DNA of 64,000 nucleotides from Claveliimonas intestinigallinarum (GCA_019115145.1 DXED01000048.1:1-64000); one strand, 5' to 3'. Positions 52,379 to 61,378 are shown, counted from the stretch's first letter. The notes: generated by a model not told the origin, from the sequence alone. Numbers and translations: made by a program.

Positions 52379-53409
52379 TGGGAAAGAAGAAAATCAATGC
52401 TATGCCTAAAAAGAAGATCAGTGCAACTGGCTTCCTTCTTATCATCACGATAGCGCTTTTTGTTGTCATGTATGCGGCCGGTATGGTGGTGTTCTCGGAT
52501 AAAGGTTTTGCGAAACCGCAGATGTTTTTTAATCTTTTCGTGTCCAATGCGGGCCTTCTTGTCATCGCCCTCGGACAGACCATTGTCATGATCACAGGAG
52601 GAATCGACATTTCCGTGGGATCTGTGACAGCTCTTGTCTGCATGGTTTCCGCGTATGAGATGGAAAATATGGGCATGAGTGCCTATGTGGCAGTGGTTTC
52701 GGCGCTTGCTATTGGACTTGCCTACGGCGTGATCCAGGGATTTCTTGTGTCCTATCTGGAGATCCAGCCATTTATCGTCACTCTGGCCGGTATGTTCTTT
52801 GGGCGCGGCATGACTGCTGTGATCAGCACGGAAATGATCTCCATCAAGAACGAGCTGTTCCTGGCCTGGGCAAACTTTAAGATCAACCTTCCTATTGGAT
52901 CCCACAGTAAACGGGGAAAATTTATTCCGGCCTATATCTATCCGACGGTCGTGATCGCAATCCTCGTACTGATCATCATCATCCTTGTGATGAAGTATTC
53001 CAAGTTTGGACGCTCCGTATACGCCATTGGAGGAAATTCCCAGAGCGCTCTGATGATGGGACTGAATGTAAAGAAGACGAAGTTCAAAGCCTATATCCTG
53101 GACGGTTTTCTGGCAGGTCTTGGCGGCTTTCTGTTCTGCCTGAACAGCTGTGCCGGCTTCGTGGAGCAGGCGAAAGGTCTTGAGATGGATGCCATTTCCT
53201 CGGCCGTTATCGGAGGTACACTGCTCAGCGGAGGTGTGGGCGTGCCCTTCGGAACACTGTTCGGAGTGCTGATCAAGGGTACGATCCAGTCCCTGATCAC
53301 GACACAGGGAACACTGTCAAGCTGGTGGGTCCGCATCGTGCTCTCTGCACTGCTGTGCTTCTTCATCATCCTGCAGGCGGTCCTTGGAAATATCAAAAAG
53401 AAAAAATAG
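52378..53409 (+). CDS. sugar ABC transporter permease, YjfF-like
   Basis: A 343-residue second RbsC-family permease with IVMITGGIDISVGSVTALV, GVIQGFLVSYLEIQPFIVTLAGMF and AVIGGTLLSGGVGVPFGT. Having two different permeases after a two-domain ATPase is the YtfQRT-YjfF arrangement. Translationally coupled to the previous gene. A terminator at 53436-53473 closes the transporter unit before araA. Confidence 0.93.
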   Translation: MGKKKINAMPKKKISATGFLLIITIALFVVMYAAGMVVFSDKGFAKPQMFFNLFVSNAGLLVIALGQTIVMITGGIDISVGSVTALVCMVSAYEMENMGMSAYVAVVSALAIGLAYGVIQGFLVSYLEIQPFIVTLAGMFFGRGMTAVISTEMISIKNELFLAWANFKINLPIGSHSKRGKFIPAYIYPTVVIAILVLIIIILVMKYSKFGRSVYAIGGNSQSALMMGLNVKKTKFKAYILDGFLAGLGGFLFCLNSCAGFVEQAKGLEMDAISSAVIGGTLLSGGVGVPFGTLFGVLIKGTIQSLITTQGTLSSWWVRIVLSALLCFFIILQAVLGNIKKKK

Positions 53410-53435
53410 GCAGGATATCATATGGATTTTAAATG

Positions 53436-53473
53436 TTGCGGCTATGGGATAACCTGTAGCTGCAATATTTTTA
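53436..53473 (+). terminator. terminator between transporter and araA
   Basis: TTGCGGCTA (53436-53444) / TAGCTGCAA (53457-53465), 12-nt loop, tail TATTTTTA. araA-araD-araB therefore probably has its own promoter in 53474-53580, though no clear -35/-10 pair or AraR-type box is seen there. Confidence 0.75.
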
Positions 53474-53581
53474 CAGACAACGAAAATTTCCTGTAAAGAA
53501 AACAAAAATAAGTTGCAGATACAGCCGGAGAAATATGCGGCATAGTTATAAACATAAATACAGCAAAAAGGAGGATTTGTT

Positions 53582-55078
53582 ATGGAACAGAAACAGTATA
53601 AATTTTGGTTTTGTACGGGATCCCAGGATTTATACGGAGATGAATGCCTGGCTCATGTAGCTGAGCATTCCCGGAAAATGGTGGAGGTGCTGAACGCATC
53701 GGGCAATCTCCCTTACGAACTTGTGTGGAAACCGACACTCATCACCAATGAGCTGATCCGGAAGACGTTCAACGAAGCCAACATGGACGACACCTGTGCG
53801 GGAGTGATCACCTGGATGCACACCTTCTCTCCTGCAAAATCCTGGATACTGGGACTCCAGGAATTCAGGAAACCGCTGCTCCACTTCCACACTCAGTTTA
53901 ACCGGGAAATCCCCTATGACACTATTGACATGGATTTTATGAATGAAAACCAGGCAGCCCACGGAGACAGGGAATACGGACATATTTTCACCCGGCTTGG
54001 GATGGAGCGCAAAGTGGTCATGGGATACTGGGAAGATGAGGCGGTCCAGAAAAGGATCGGCTCCTGGATGCAGACCGCTGTCGGCGTGATCGAGAGCAGC
54101 CACGTGCGTGTCATGCGCATTGCGGATAATATGCGCAACGTAGCTGTGACAGAAGGAGATAAGGTGGAAGCCCAGATCCGGTTTGGCTGGGAAGTGGATA
54201 CCTATCCCGTCAATGAGATCGCAGAGGCTGTTGAGGAAGTGCCAAAAGGGGATATTGACACATTAGTGGAAGAATATTACGATAAATATGATATACTCCT
54301 GGAGGGAAGGGATGAGAAAGAATTCCGTGAGCATGTAGCAGTGCAGGCGGGCATTGAGATCGGATTTGAGCGATTTCTCCAGGAAAAAAATTACCAGGCT
54401 ATCGTGACACATTTTGGAGATCTGGGATCCCTGAAGCAGCTTCCGGGACTGGCCATCCAGCGCCTGATGGAGAAAGGTTACGGTTTTGGCGCTGAGGGCG
54501 ACTGGAAGACAGCGGCTATGGTCCGCGTTATGAAGATCATGACCCAGGGGATGACGGATGCCAAAGGCACTTCCTTTATGGAGGACTACACTTACAACCT
54601 TGTCCCCGGGAAAGAGGGGATCCTGGAAGCGCATATGCTGGAAGTGTGTCCTACGATCGCGGACGGCTCCATAGCTATCAAGTGTCAGCCCCTCTCTATG
54701 GGAGACAGGGAGGATCCTGCCCGACTTGTATTTACGTCCAAGACAGGACCTGCCATCGCTACATCGCTGATTGATCTGGGGGATCGTTTCCGTCTGATCA
54801 TCAATGACGTAAACTGCAAAAAGACGGAGAAGCCCATGCCTAAACTCCCGGTGGCGACGGCGTTCTGGACACCGGAGCCGAACCTGCAGACCGGAGCTGA
54901 GGCCTGGATCCTTGCAGGAGGAGCCCACCACACGGCCTTCTCCTACGATCTGACTGCGGAGCAGATGGGCGACTGGGCAGCCTGCATGGGAATAGAAGCG
55001 GTGTATATTGACAAGGATACAACGATCCGTCAGTTCCAGAATGAGTTGAAATGGAATGCGCTGGTATACAGAAAGTAA
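53582..55078 (+). CDS. araA: L-arabinose isomerase
   Basis: A 498-residue enzyme, typical AraA length. It converts L-arabinose to L-ribulose. Recognisable segments: FWFCTGSQDLYGDECL at the start, ITWMHTFSPAKSWILGL, LHFHTQFN, MDFMNENQAAHGDREYG and the manganese ligands including Glu and His in EGDWKTAAMVR and GGAHHTAFS. RBS AAGGAGG precedes ATG 53582. First gene of araA-araD-araB. Confidence 0.97.
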   Translation: MEQKQYKFWFCTGSQDLYGDECLAHVAEHSRKMVEVLNASGNLPYELVWKPTLITNELIRKTFNEANMDDTCAGVITWMHTFSPAKSWILGLQEFRKPLLHFHTQFNREIPYDTIDMDFMNENQAAHGDREYGHIFTRLGMERKVVMGYWEDEAVQKRIGSWMQTAVGVIESSHVRVMRIADNMRNVAVTEGDKVEAQIRFGWEVDTYPVNEIAEAVEEVPKGDIDTLVEEYYDKYDILLEGRDEKEFREHVAVQAGIEIGFERFLQEKNYQAIVTHFGDLGSLKQLPGLAIQRLMEKGYGFGAEGDWKTAAMVRVMKIMTQGMTDAKGTSFMEDYTYNLVPGKEGILEAHMLEVCPTIADGSIAIKCQPLSMGDREDPARLVFTSKTGPAIATSLIDLGDRFRLIINDVNCKKTEKPMPKLPVATAFWTPEPNLQTGAEAWILAGGAHHTAFSYDLTAEQMGDWAACMGIEAVYIDKDTTIRQFQNELKWNALVYRK

Positions 55079-55101
55079 AAACGAGGAAGGTGGAGAAAAA
55101 G

Positions 55102-55806
55102 ATGTTGGAAGAGCTGAAAAAAGAAGTGTATGAGGCAAATATGCTGCTCCCGAAGTACAATTTGGTGACATTTACATGGGGAAATGTGAGCGGCATTGAC
55201 CGTGAAAAAGGTCTCTTTGTTATCAAGCCGAGCGGCGTGGACTACGACAAGCTGACACCGAATGATATGGTAGTCGTGGATCTGGAGGGAAATAAGGTAG
55301 AGGGAAGATACAATCCCTCTTCTGACACGCCTACCCATGTAGTTCTGTACAACCGTTTTAAGGACATCGGAGGGATTGTACACACCCACTCACCATGGGC
55401 CACAAGCTGGGCCCAGGCAGGGCGCGATATTCCCTGTTATGGTACCACCCATGCGGATTACATCTACGGGGAAGTTCCCTGCGTGCGCAATCTGACGAAG
55501 GAGGAGATTGAGGAGGCCTATGAGAAAAATACAGGCGTTCTCATCGCAGACGAATTTGAGATCCGGCAGAAGGATTACAATGCTGTTCCTGCGGTACTCT
55601 GCAAGAATCACGGACCGTTTACATGGGGGAAGGATGCTCATGAGGCGGTACACAATGCGGTGGTGCTGGAAGAGGTGGCCAAGATGGCGGCCCGGTGCGA
55701 GATGATCAATCCTGGAAATGAGCCGGCTCCGCAGGCGCTGCAGGACAAACACTACTATCGGAAACACGGGGCAAACGCGTACTACGGCCAGAAGGCTGAA
55801 GATTAA
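55102..55806 (+). CDS. araD: L-ribulose-5-phosphate 4-epimerase
   Basis: A 234-residue class II aldolase-like enzyme. ATG 55102 with GGTGGAG upstream; the longer open frame overlaps araA. Zinc ligands are seen in GGIVHTHSPWATSW and later KNHGPFTWGK; GTTHADYIYGEVPC is also characteristic. It makes D-xylulose 5-phosphate, which enters the pentose phosphate pathway. It lies 23 bp after araA and about 100 bp before araB. Confidence 0.96.
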   Translation: MLEELKKEVYEANMLLPKYNLVTFTWGNVSGIDREKGLFVIKPSGVDYDKLTPNDMVVVDLEGNKVEGRYNPSSDTPTHVVLYNRFKDIGGIVHTHSPWATSWAQAGRDIPCYGTTHADYIYGEVPCVRNLTKEEIEEAYEKNTGVLIADEFEIRQKDYNAVPAVLCKNHGPFTWGKDAHEAVHNAVVLEEVAKMAARCEMINPGNEPAPQALQDKHYYRKHGANAYYGQKAED

Positions 55807-55907
55807 GTGTACCCTGATGAGGAAAGTATCCTGTATGTCATCACCGGCAATATAGAGGAGGCGGTCCTCAGAAGGAAGAACGGACATAGCAGCAAAAGGA
55901 GGAGAAG

Positions 55908-57515
55908 ATGAACGCAAACACAGAAAAGGTAAAACAGATGATAGAGGAAGGGCAGGCTGTTGTCGGCATTGAGCTTGGATCTACCAGGATCAAGACAGTC
56001 ATGATCGATAAAGATCATATCCCTGTCGCTTCCGGAAGCTATGCATGGGAGAACAGGCTGGACGGCCATATCTGGACTTATACCCTGGATGATATCTGGC
56101 AGGGACTCCAGGGGAGCTATCAGGATATGGTGAAGAATGTAAAGGAGACCTACGGGACAGAGGTCAAAAAGATCGCGGCTATTGGTTTCAGCGCCATGAT
56201 GCACGGATACATGGCTTTTGACAAGGAGGACAGACTCCTTGTTCCCTTCCGGACATGGAGAAATACGATCACAGGCCAGGCGGCGGAAGAACTGACAGAG
56301 CTGTTTCAGTATAATATCCCGGAAAGGTGGAGTATCGCCCACTTATATCAGGCAATCCTGAACAAAGAGGAGCACGTAAAAGACGTGGCTTACTTTACGA
56401 CTCTGGCCGGCTATATACACTGGCGCATGACAGGCAGGAAGGTGCTGGGCATAGGCGACGCTTCGGGCATGTTCCCCATCGATATCCGGACGAAAGACTT
56501 TGATGAGCGGATGATCGGCCAGTTTGACCAGCTTGTGGCAGAGAGAGGCTATCCATGGAAACTGCGCCAGATCATGCCGGAAGTGCTGCTGGCAGGAGAA
56601 GATGCAGGGACGATGACGGAGGAGGGGGCCGCCCTTCTGGATCCATCAGGAGTGCTGCAGGCGGGAGCTGTCGTATGCCCGCCCGAGGGCGACGCGGGAA
56701 CCGGAATGGCTGCAACTAACAGTGTGGCAGTGCGCACGGGAAATGTGTCAGCCGGAACTTCTGTATTCGCCATGATCGTTCTGGAAAAAGAGCTCTCCAA
56801 AGTACACAGGGAAATCGATATGGTGACAACACCTACCGGAAGTCTTGTGGCTATGGCCCACGCCAACAACTGCACTTCGGATCTGAATGCATGGGTGTCC
56901 CTCTTTAGAGAATACGGGGAGGCCATGGGAGTAAAGGCTGATATGGATGAGATATTCTCCGCACTGTATAACAAGGCTCTCGAGGGTGATGCGGACTGCG
57001 GAGGACTTCTGTCCTACGGATTTTATTCAGGAGAGAGTATTGTCCCCGTAGATGAGGGAAGACCCCTGTTTGTGCGCACGCCGGACAGCTGTTTCAACCT
57101 GGCGAACTTTATGCGAACTCATCTCTATGCGGCCCTCGGAACGCTGAAGATCGGCATGGATATCCTGGTGAAAGAGGAGAAGATCCAGATTGACAAGATA
57201 CTTGGACACGGAGGTCTGTTCAAGACTCCCGGAGTGGGACAGCGGATCATGGCCGCAGCTATGCAGGCACCTGTCTCTGTCATGGAGACTGCCGGCGAGG
57301 GCGGCGCATGGGGGATCGCGCTTCTGGCTTCTTATGCTCTGCGCAAAGAGGAAGGAGAGGCGTTGGAGTCCTATCTGGACAGCAGAGTGTTCGGCGGAGA
57401 GGAAGGCGTAAAGATGGATCCTGACGCCGGTGATGTGGCTGGCTTCGAGGCCTTTATCGAAAGATTTAAGGCAGGGCTTTCCGTTGAGCAGGAGGCTGTC
57501 AGGAAACTGGTATAA
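55908..57515 (+). CDS. araB: ribulokinase (FGGY family carbohydrate kinase)
   Basis: A 535-residue FGGY kinase with the N-terminal AVVGIELGSTRIKTVMID phosphate loop, and GLFKTPGVGQRIMAAAM with the EGGAWGIALLASYAL segment near the C-terminus. It differs from the classical E. coli AraB in detail, but its place after araA-araD supports phosphorylation of L-ribulose. RBS AAAAGGAGGAG. The shared terminator at 57542-57576 follows. Confidence 0.9.
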   Translation: MNANTEKVKQMIEEGQAVVGIELGSTRIKTVMIDKDHIPVASGSYAWENRLDGHIWTYTLDDIWQGLQGSYQDMVKNVKETYGTEVKKIAAIGFSAMMHGYMAFDKEDRLLVPFRTWRNTITGQAAEELTELFQYNIPERWSIAHLYQAILNKEEHVKDVAYFTTLAGYIHWRMTGRKVLGIGDASGMFPIDIRTKDFDERMIGQFDQLVAERGYPWKLRQIMPEVLLAGEDAGTMTEEGAALLDPSGVLQAGAVVCPPEGDAGTGMAATNSVAVRTGNVSAGTSVFAMIVLEKELSKVHREIDMVTTPTGSLVAMAHANNCTSDLNAWVSLFREYGEAMGVKADMDEIFSALYNKALEGDADCGGLLSYGFYSGESIVPVDEGRPLFVRTPDSCFNLANFMRTHLYAALGTLKIGMDILVKEEKIQIDKILGHGGLFKTPGVGQRIMAAAMQAPVSVMETAGEGGAWGIALLASYALRKEEGEALESYLDSRVFGGEEGVKMDPDAGDVAGFEAFIERFKAGLSVEQEAVRKLV

Positions 57516-57541
57516 GTGAAAGGATAATGGACGGATTATAG

Positions 57542-57576
57542 AAAGACCGGGCAGACAAAAGTTCTGCCCGGTCTTT
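57542..57576. terminator. bidirectional terminator between araB and the HAD gene
   Basis: Perfect 14-bp stem AAAGACCGGGCAGA / TCTGCCCGGTCTTT with a 7-nt loop, T run on the + side and A-rich on the - side. It serves both convergent genes. Confidence 0.92.
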
Positions 57577-57584
57577 TATGAGAG

Positions 57585-58370
57585 TTAAATGCTGGTGGAG
57601 GAGATTATATCGTCAAGCACATCGGAAACGGAATCTGTGACATAGGTGGAGTAGAAGGAGATGCCGGGAGCTGCGCTTGACATGGCATAACTGATCCCTG
57701 CAAGCTGCAGCATTTCTACATCATTGTACTGGTCGCCAAAGGCAACACATTCTTCCGGAAGGATGTGCAGATAATCCAGAAGGGTGTGAAGGGCAGTCCC
57801 TTTGTTGGCGTCAGGGGCAATGAAGTCTACCCATATGTTGCCTGAGGTGACGACTTTGATCTCGCTGGAAAACAATTTCTGAAAATAGGCCAGACAGTCT
57901 TTTGTGCCGTTGAAATTGCAGACTGCTATCTTCAGGTAAGGTTCCTGAATCTCGTCAATACTGTCCACAAATTTCATGTCATTTTTCATGACATGCAGCA
58001 TATGGTATCTGAACTCTTCGTTTACAGAGTCGCTGTAGCACACTTTTTCCCCCGAAATGATACATTCGCATCCGCTGCATTGGTGGATGGCATCAACGAT
58101 GCGGTTGCCCAAATCCCGTGGGATCAGCCCTCTGGAAAGCACTTTCCCGTCATGCACGCAGAGAGAGCCGTTTTCGGCTATATAGGAAATATCGTCCTGC
58201 ACGGGGGCAAACAGTCTCCGCAGATTTGGATACTGGCGTCCACTGGCCGCTGCAAAGTGGATACCATTTTCCTTCAGTGTGCGGATCTGGTCAAATATAA
58301 TGGGGTCCAGTTCCTGGGCTCCGTTCTGGAGCAGCGTCCCATCCAGGTCGCTGGCGATTAATTTTATCAT
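57585..58370 (-). CDS. HAD superfamily hydrolase, Cof type
   Basis: A 261-residue phosphatase with HAD motif I ASDLDGTLL, the AAASGRQYPNL motif II region, and VAFGDQYNDVEML (motif IV) near the C-terminus. The cap domain is of the Cof type. Such enzymes act on sugar phosphates or flavin nucleotides with low specificity. Convergent with araB and ended by the shared terminator. Confidence 0.93.
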   Translation of the reverse strand: MIKLIASDLDGTLLQNGAQELDPIIFDQIRTLKENGIHFAAASGRQYPNLRRLFAPVQDDISYIAENGSLCVHDGKVLSRGLIPRDLGNRIVDAIHQCSGCECIISGEKVCYSDSVNEEFRYHMLHVMKNDMKFVDSIDEIQEPYLKIAVCNFNGTKDCLAYFQKLFSSEIKVVTSGNIWVDFIAPDANKGTALHTLLDYLHILPEECVAFGDQYNDVEMLQLAGISYAMSSAAPGISFYSTYVTDSVSDVLDDIISSTSI

Positions 58371-58490
58371 ATACGGTACTCCTCATCTTTTAGTTGTTCA
58401 TTCATAACAATATCCTGTTTATTATAGTGCCAACGCCTAAATATGTAAAGAAATTAGAAGTATTAAGAGGTGAAAGATAAGGCATAATAC
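58371..58490. other. intergenic stretch upstream of the HAD gene
   Basis: An AT-rich region upstream of the HAD gene start (- strand). I see no gene or clear promoter motif. Together with 58491-58828 it forms a 458-bp gap that marks the change to AT-rich sequence. Confidence 0.5.
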
Positions 58491-58592
58491 ATGACAATTA
58501 GTAGAATAATGTGGTAAAATACATAGCATAATAGAAAATAAGGCGGGATGAGAAAGGCTGGAGCTGGTGATAGTTCTTGGCCTTTTTTCTCG
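58491..58592 (+). ncRNA. candidate short transcript: promoter plus terminator with no ORF
   Basis: ATGACA (58491-58496), 18-bp spacer, TAAAAT (58515-58520) could start a transcript of about 65 nt. It would end at a hairpin GAGAAAGGC...GCCTTTTTTCTC (about 58550-58592). No reading frame lies between. It may be a small RNA or the leftover of a lost gene. Confidence 0.35.
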
Positions 58593-58652
58593 TTTATACC
58601 GCTTTTACCTATGAAGAAAGGAGGTGTGAGCAAAGCGTATTTTTGAAAAAAT

Positions 58653-58667
58653 GTTTATTGAATAAAC
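58653..58667. promoter_or_regulatory. palindromic box 1, candidate ROK operator
   Basis: GTTTATT-G-AATAAAC, perfect 7-bp arms. It lies 38 bp upstream of the ROK gene -35 box. The same arms recur at 60093-60109. Confidence 0.65.
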
Positions 58668-58705
58668 TTATATTAAAAAATAATACTCGAAATGCACAAA
58701 AAATA

Positions 58706-58734
58706 TTGACATTACAAAGAGAAAATGATAATGT
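58706..58734 (+). promoter_or_regulatory. promoter of the ROK regulator gene
   Basis: TTGACA (58706-58711), 17-bp spacer, TAATGT (58729-58734). Confidence 0.65.
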
Positions 58735-58747
58735 TACACTATAAAGA

Positions 58748-58762
58748 GTTAAATCAATAAAC
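58748..58762. promoter_or_regulatory. palindromic box 2 (imperfect), candidate ROK operator
   Basis: GTTAAAT-C-AATAAAC keeps the right arm exactly and 5 of 7 left-arm bases of box 1. It sits just after the -10 box, a good place for autorepression. Confidence 0.5.
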
Positions 58763-58828
58763 ACAAAAATACGATTTGCTGTTGTCTGGTTAATTAAATG
58801 AACAAAACTATTCTGAATGGAGGACATT

Positions 58829-60061
58829 ATGAATCGGGGAATGAATAGTACAGAGATGCAAAAAGCAAATCGTTCATTAGTTCTTAAAACATTATTAGAA
58901 AATAAGAGCATGACGAGATCGGAGCTGGCTTCCAAGGTGGGATTGCAGAAAGCTACGATTACAAACATTATTAATGAATTTTGCGAAATTGGAATTGTTG
59001 AAAATGAAGGCGATTCCGCCGCGGGAAGGCGCGGAGAACAATTATGCTTGCGGTTAGAAAAAATATATATTATTTCTATCAGAATTAATCGTAAGAATTA
59101 CCGTATTAAGGTTTATTCACTTCAAGGGAAAACATTAGATCGAATACAAGTTAAGATCAGTGCTGAAAACAGTATATATGAGATTGTAGCGTCCCTAAAG
59201 ACAAGTTTGGCAGAGTTGCTAAAAAAATTTGATAAGAAGAAAATCATAGGGGTGAGTTTAGGACTTCCGGGACCGTACATACGGAAAAGTGGGGATATAA
59301 GCAATGACTTGATGCTTGTATCAGATTTTGAACAGCTAAGTTTTGTTAATATGCATAAGGAACTTGAAGAAGTGCTTAGAATCCCCGTTTTTTCAGAACA
59401 TGATGCAAAATTGGCGGCTTATGCAGAATGGCGGAATGCTAGAGAAAGACAAGCGGAGGAAAATGCCAGTCTCATAGCCTTAGAGTCTATAGGATTTGGA
59501 ATAGGATGTGGCATCGTAATCAAGGGAGAGATTGTGCAGGGAAAACTAGGTATTGCCGGAGAAATAGGCCATATGGGAATTAATTATAATGGGAAGAAGC
59601 AAATGAATGGCAGCTGGGATAGTACTTATGAATACTGTGCAGGGACTGAAAGTGCGGTACGGTATATGAAAGAAAGATTATATGAATTCCCTTATAGTAA
59701 TTTGACAGAACAGAGCACATATAAAGAGATTGAAAAAGAGTATGAAAAAAAAGATCCATTGGCTGTATATGCTGTTGAGAAAATGGCATGGATGCTAGGA
59801 TATGGGATAGCAAATCTGATTTATATTATCAATCCAGATTGTATTATCCTTGGAAAAGATTATCCCAATTCTCCAGAGTTCCTTAGAAAAGTACAGGAAT
59901 CGGTAGAGCGATTTGTTCATCCATCGATTCTTTCTAGTGTATCAATTAGGTGTTCGGTGATGGAAGAGGATACGACATTGCTGGGAGGATATTACCAGGT
60001 TGTAGAAAAACTGTTTAAGGAAAACAAAATACTTGAATGTATAAAAAGAACAGTTGAATAA
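58829..60061 (+). CDS. ROK family transcriptional regulator (XylR/NagC-like)
   Basis: A 410-residue protein. ATG 58829 follows TGGAGGA; an in-frame ATG at 58817 overlaps that site. N-terminal winged helix (NRSLVLKTLLENKSMTRSELASKVGLQKATITNII), then a ROK sugar-kinase-like domain (IGVSLGLPGPYIRKSG, LESIGFGIGCGIVIKGEIVQGKLGIAGEIGHMGI). The usual ROK zinc motif CxCGxxGC after the GEIGHMGI is missing; only one Cys remains (YEYCAGTES), so zinc binding is probably lost. It likely represses its own gene and the following sugar transporter until its sugar binds. Codon use is AT-rich, unlike upstream genes. Confidence 0.92.
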   Translation: MNRGMNSTEMQKANRSLVLKTLLENKSMTRSELASKVGLQKATITNIINEFCEIGIVENEGDSAAGRRGEQLCLRLEKIYIISIRINRKNYRIKVYSLQGKTLDRIQVKISAENSIYEIVASLKTSLAELLKKFDKKKIIGVSLGLPGPYIRKSGDISNDLMLVSDFEQLSFVNMHKELEEVLRIPVFSEHDAKLAAYAEWRNARERQAEENASLIALESIGFGIGCGIVIKGEIVQGKLGIAGEIGHMGINYNGKKQMNGSWDSTYEYCAGTESAVRYMKERLYEFPYSNLTEQSTYKEIEKEYEKKDPLAVYAVEKMAWMLGYGIANLIYIINPDCIILGKDYPNSPEFLRKVQESVERFVHPSILSSVSIRCSVMEEDTTLLGGYYQVVEKLFKENKILECIKRTVE

Positions 60062-60092
60062 CATCAATTAGGATAGCAGACGCATAAACAAA

Positions 60093-60109
60093 GTTTATTA
60101 TTAATAAAC
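60093..60109. promoter_or_regulatory. palindromic box 3, candidate ROK operator before the transporter
   Basis: GTTTATT-ATT-AATAAAC has the same 7-bp arms as box 1 with a 3-bp instead of 1-bp spacer. It lies 79 bp before the binding-protein start. Confidence 0.6.
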
Positions 60110-60187
60110 ATGATATTTATGTCCTGATACGATTTAAATCGGAAAGGACAGAAAATATATAATTAAAATCAAGGAGGATATGTAACT

Positions 60188-61189
60188 ATGAAAAACAGGG
60201 TATGGAAGATCATGCTTGCTACTACATTGTCATTTGCAATGACATTAAGTCTTGCGGGCTGTGGTTCTTCAAGCAAAGACAATGACACTGACAATGCGGC
60301 TGCTAGCGAAAGCGGAGAAATCGATGTAGGGGATCTTACTATTGCGTATGTACCTACTACGATGAACAATCCTTTTTGGACAGCTATGATGGGTGGAATT
60401 GAAGATAAAATGCAGGAGCTGGGAATGGATGCAGATTCACAGCTTGTGACAGTGGATTCTGATAGTGATCAGGCAACAATGAATAATTATATTTATGATT
60501 TGATCAATCAGGATGTTGATGCAATTATTATGGCACCAATGGATACTACGGCATGTACGGAAGCACTTCAAGCATGTGCAGATGCCAATATTCCAGTTAT
60601 AAATGTAGATACGAAAGTAGATAGGGATGATCTGGTTGTTTCAGTTATAGCATCTGATAACTATGAAGCAGGCGTACAGTGTGCTGAGGATATGATGTCT
60701 AAACTGGACGAGGGATCCAAAATTTATATTTTAAATCAGCCTTCAGGGAGTGCATGCGTTCAGAGAGAGCAGGGCTTCCTCGATACTATTGGAGATTACT
60801 TTGAGGTAATTGGTACAACTGACACATCTGGAGATACAGCAAGGAGTTTGTCGGTGGCCGAAGATGCCATAACAGGAGATGCGGAATTGGCTGGATTTTT
60901 CTGTATTAATGATATGGCAGCACTGGGGTGTGTTCAGGCATGTGCTGCTGCTGGCCGTGATGATATTTTGATTTATGGGGTGGATGGTAATCCTGACTTT
61001 ATGGGGTATGTAAAAGATGGATCTGCGACAGGTTCAGCTGCGCAGCAGCCATCTGTAGTAGGAGCTGACGCAATGCAGGCGGCAATTGATTATCTTAGTG
61101 GTGAGGATGTAGAGCACGAGATTGTGGTACCTGTAGAATTTATTACCGCTGATAATATTGCGGAGTTTGATATTTCGGATTGGCAGTGA
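60188..61189 (+). CDS. sugar ABC transporter substrate-binding lipoprotein (RbsB-like)
   Basis: A 333-residue lipoprotein with lipobox LAGC (Cys25) and a Ser/Asn/Asp linker. The type I binding fold begins at LTIAYVPTTMNNPFWTAMMGGI. INQDVDAIIMAPMDTTACTEAL and VINVDTKVD fit the RbsB family that binds ribose-like or other pentose and hexose sugars. It has its own strong RBS (AAGGAGGA). Two hairpins follow before the ATPase gene, so the binding protein may be made in excess. The sugar is unknown. Confidence 0.92.
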   Translation: MKNRVWKIMLATTLSFAMTLSLAGCGSSSKDNDTDNAAASESGEIDVGDLTIAYVPTTMNNPFWTAMMGGIEDKMQELGMDADSQLVTVDSDSDQATMNNYIYDLINQDVDAIIMAPMDTTACTEALQACADANIPVINVDTKVDRDDLVVSVIASDNYEAGVQCAEDMMSKLDEGSKIYILNQPSGSACVQREQGFLDTIGDYFEVIGTTDTSGDTARSLSVAEDAITGDAELAGFFCINDMAALGCVQACAAAGRDDILIYGVDGNPDFMGYVKDGSATGSAAQQPSVVGADAMQAAIDYLSGEDVEHEIVVPVEFITADNIAEFDISDWQ

Positions 61190-61232
61190 TTTTATCAAGC
61201 TGAGAAAATCTAAAGTCTATTAGCCTGTTGAG

Positions 61233-61290
61233 AAGGAGAGCAATCTTTGTTCAAAATAAGAACGTTTTTTTGAAGGGATGGCTCTCCTTT
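61233..61290 (+). terminator. hairpin 1 after the binding-protein gene
   Basis: AAGGAGAGC (61233-61241) pairs with GCTCTCCTT (61281-61289), followed by TT. The loop has an inner GTTC/GAAC stem. Confidence 0.6.
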
Positions 61291-61330
61291 TAGACAGAGC
61301 ATCAAATAATTCAGTGTGTGAAAATAGTTT

Positions 61331-61378
61331 GCATAAAAGCCTGGCGGTGGCCGGGTCTGGTTTCATGCGTCTTTTTTT
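61331..61378 (+). terminator. hairpin 2 (terminator-like) before the ATPase gene
   Basis: GCAT...ATGC outer pairs with an inner CTGGC/GCCGG stem and TTT/AAA pairs, then seven T (61372-61378). It ends just 28 bp before the ATPase start, so read-through may be regulated. Confidence 0.6.

Noticed and set aside
53474..53581. AraR or catabolite-control (cre) operator before araA
   Set aside because: No ATTTGTACGTACAAAT-like palindrome or convincing cre site could be seen.
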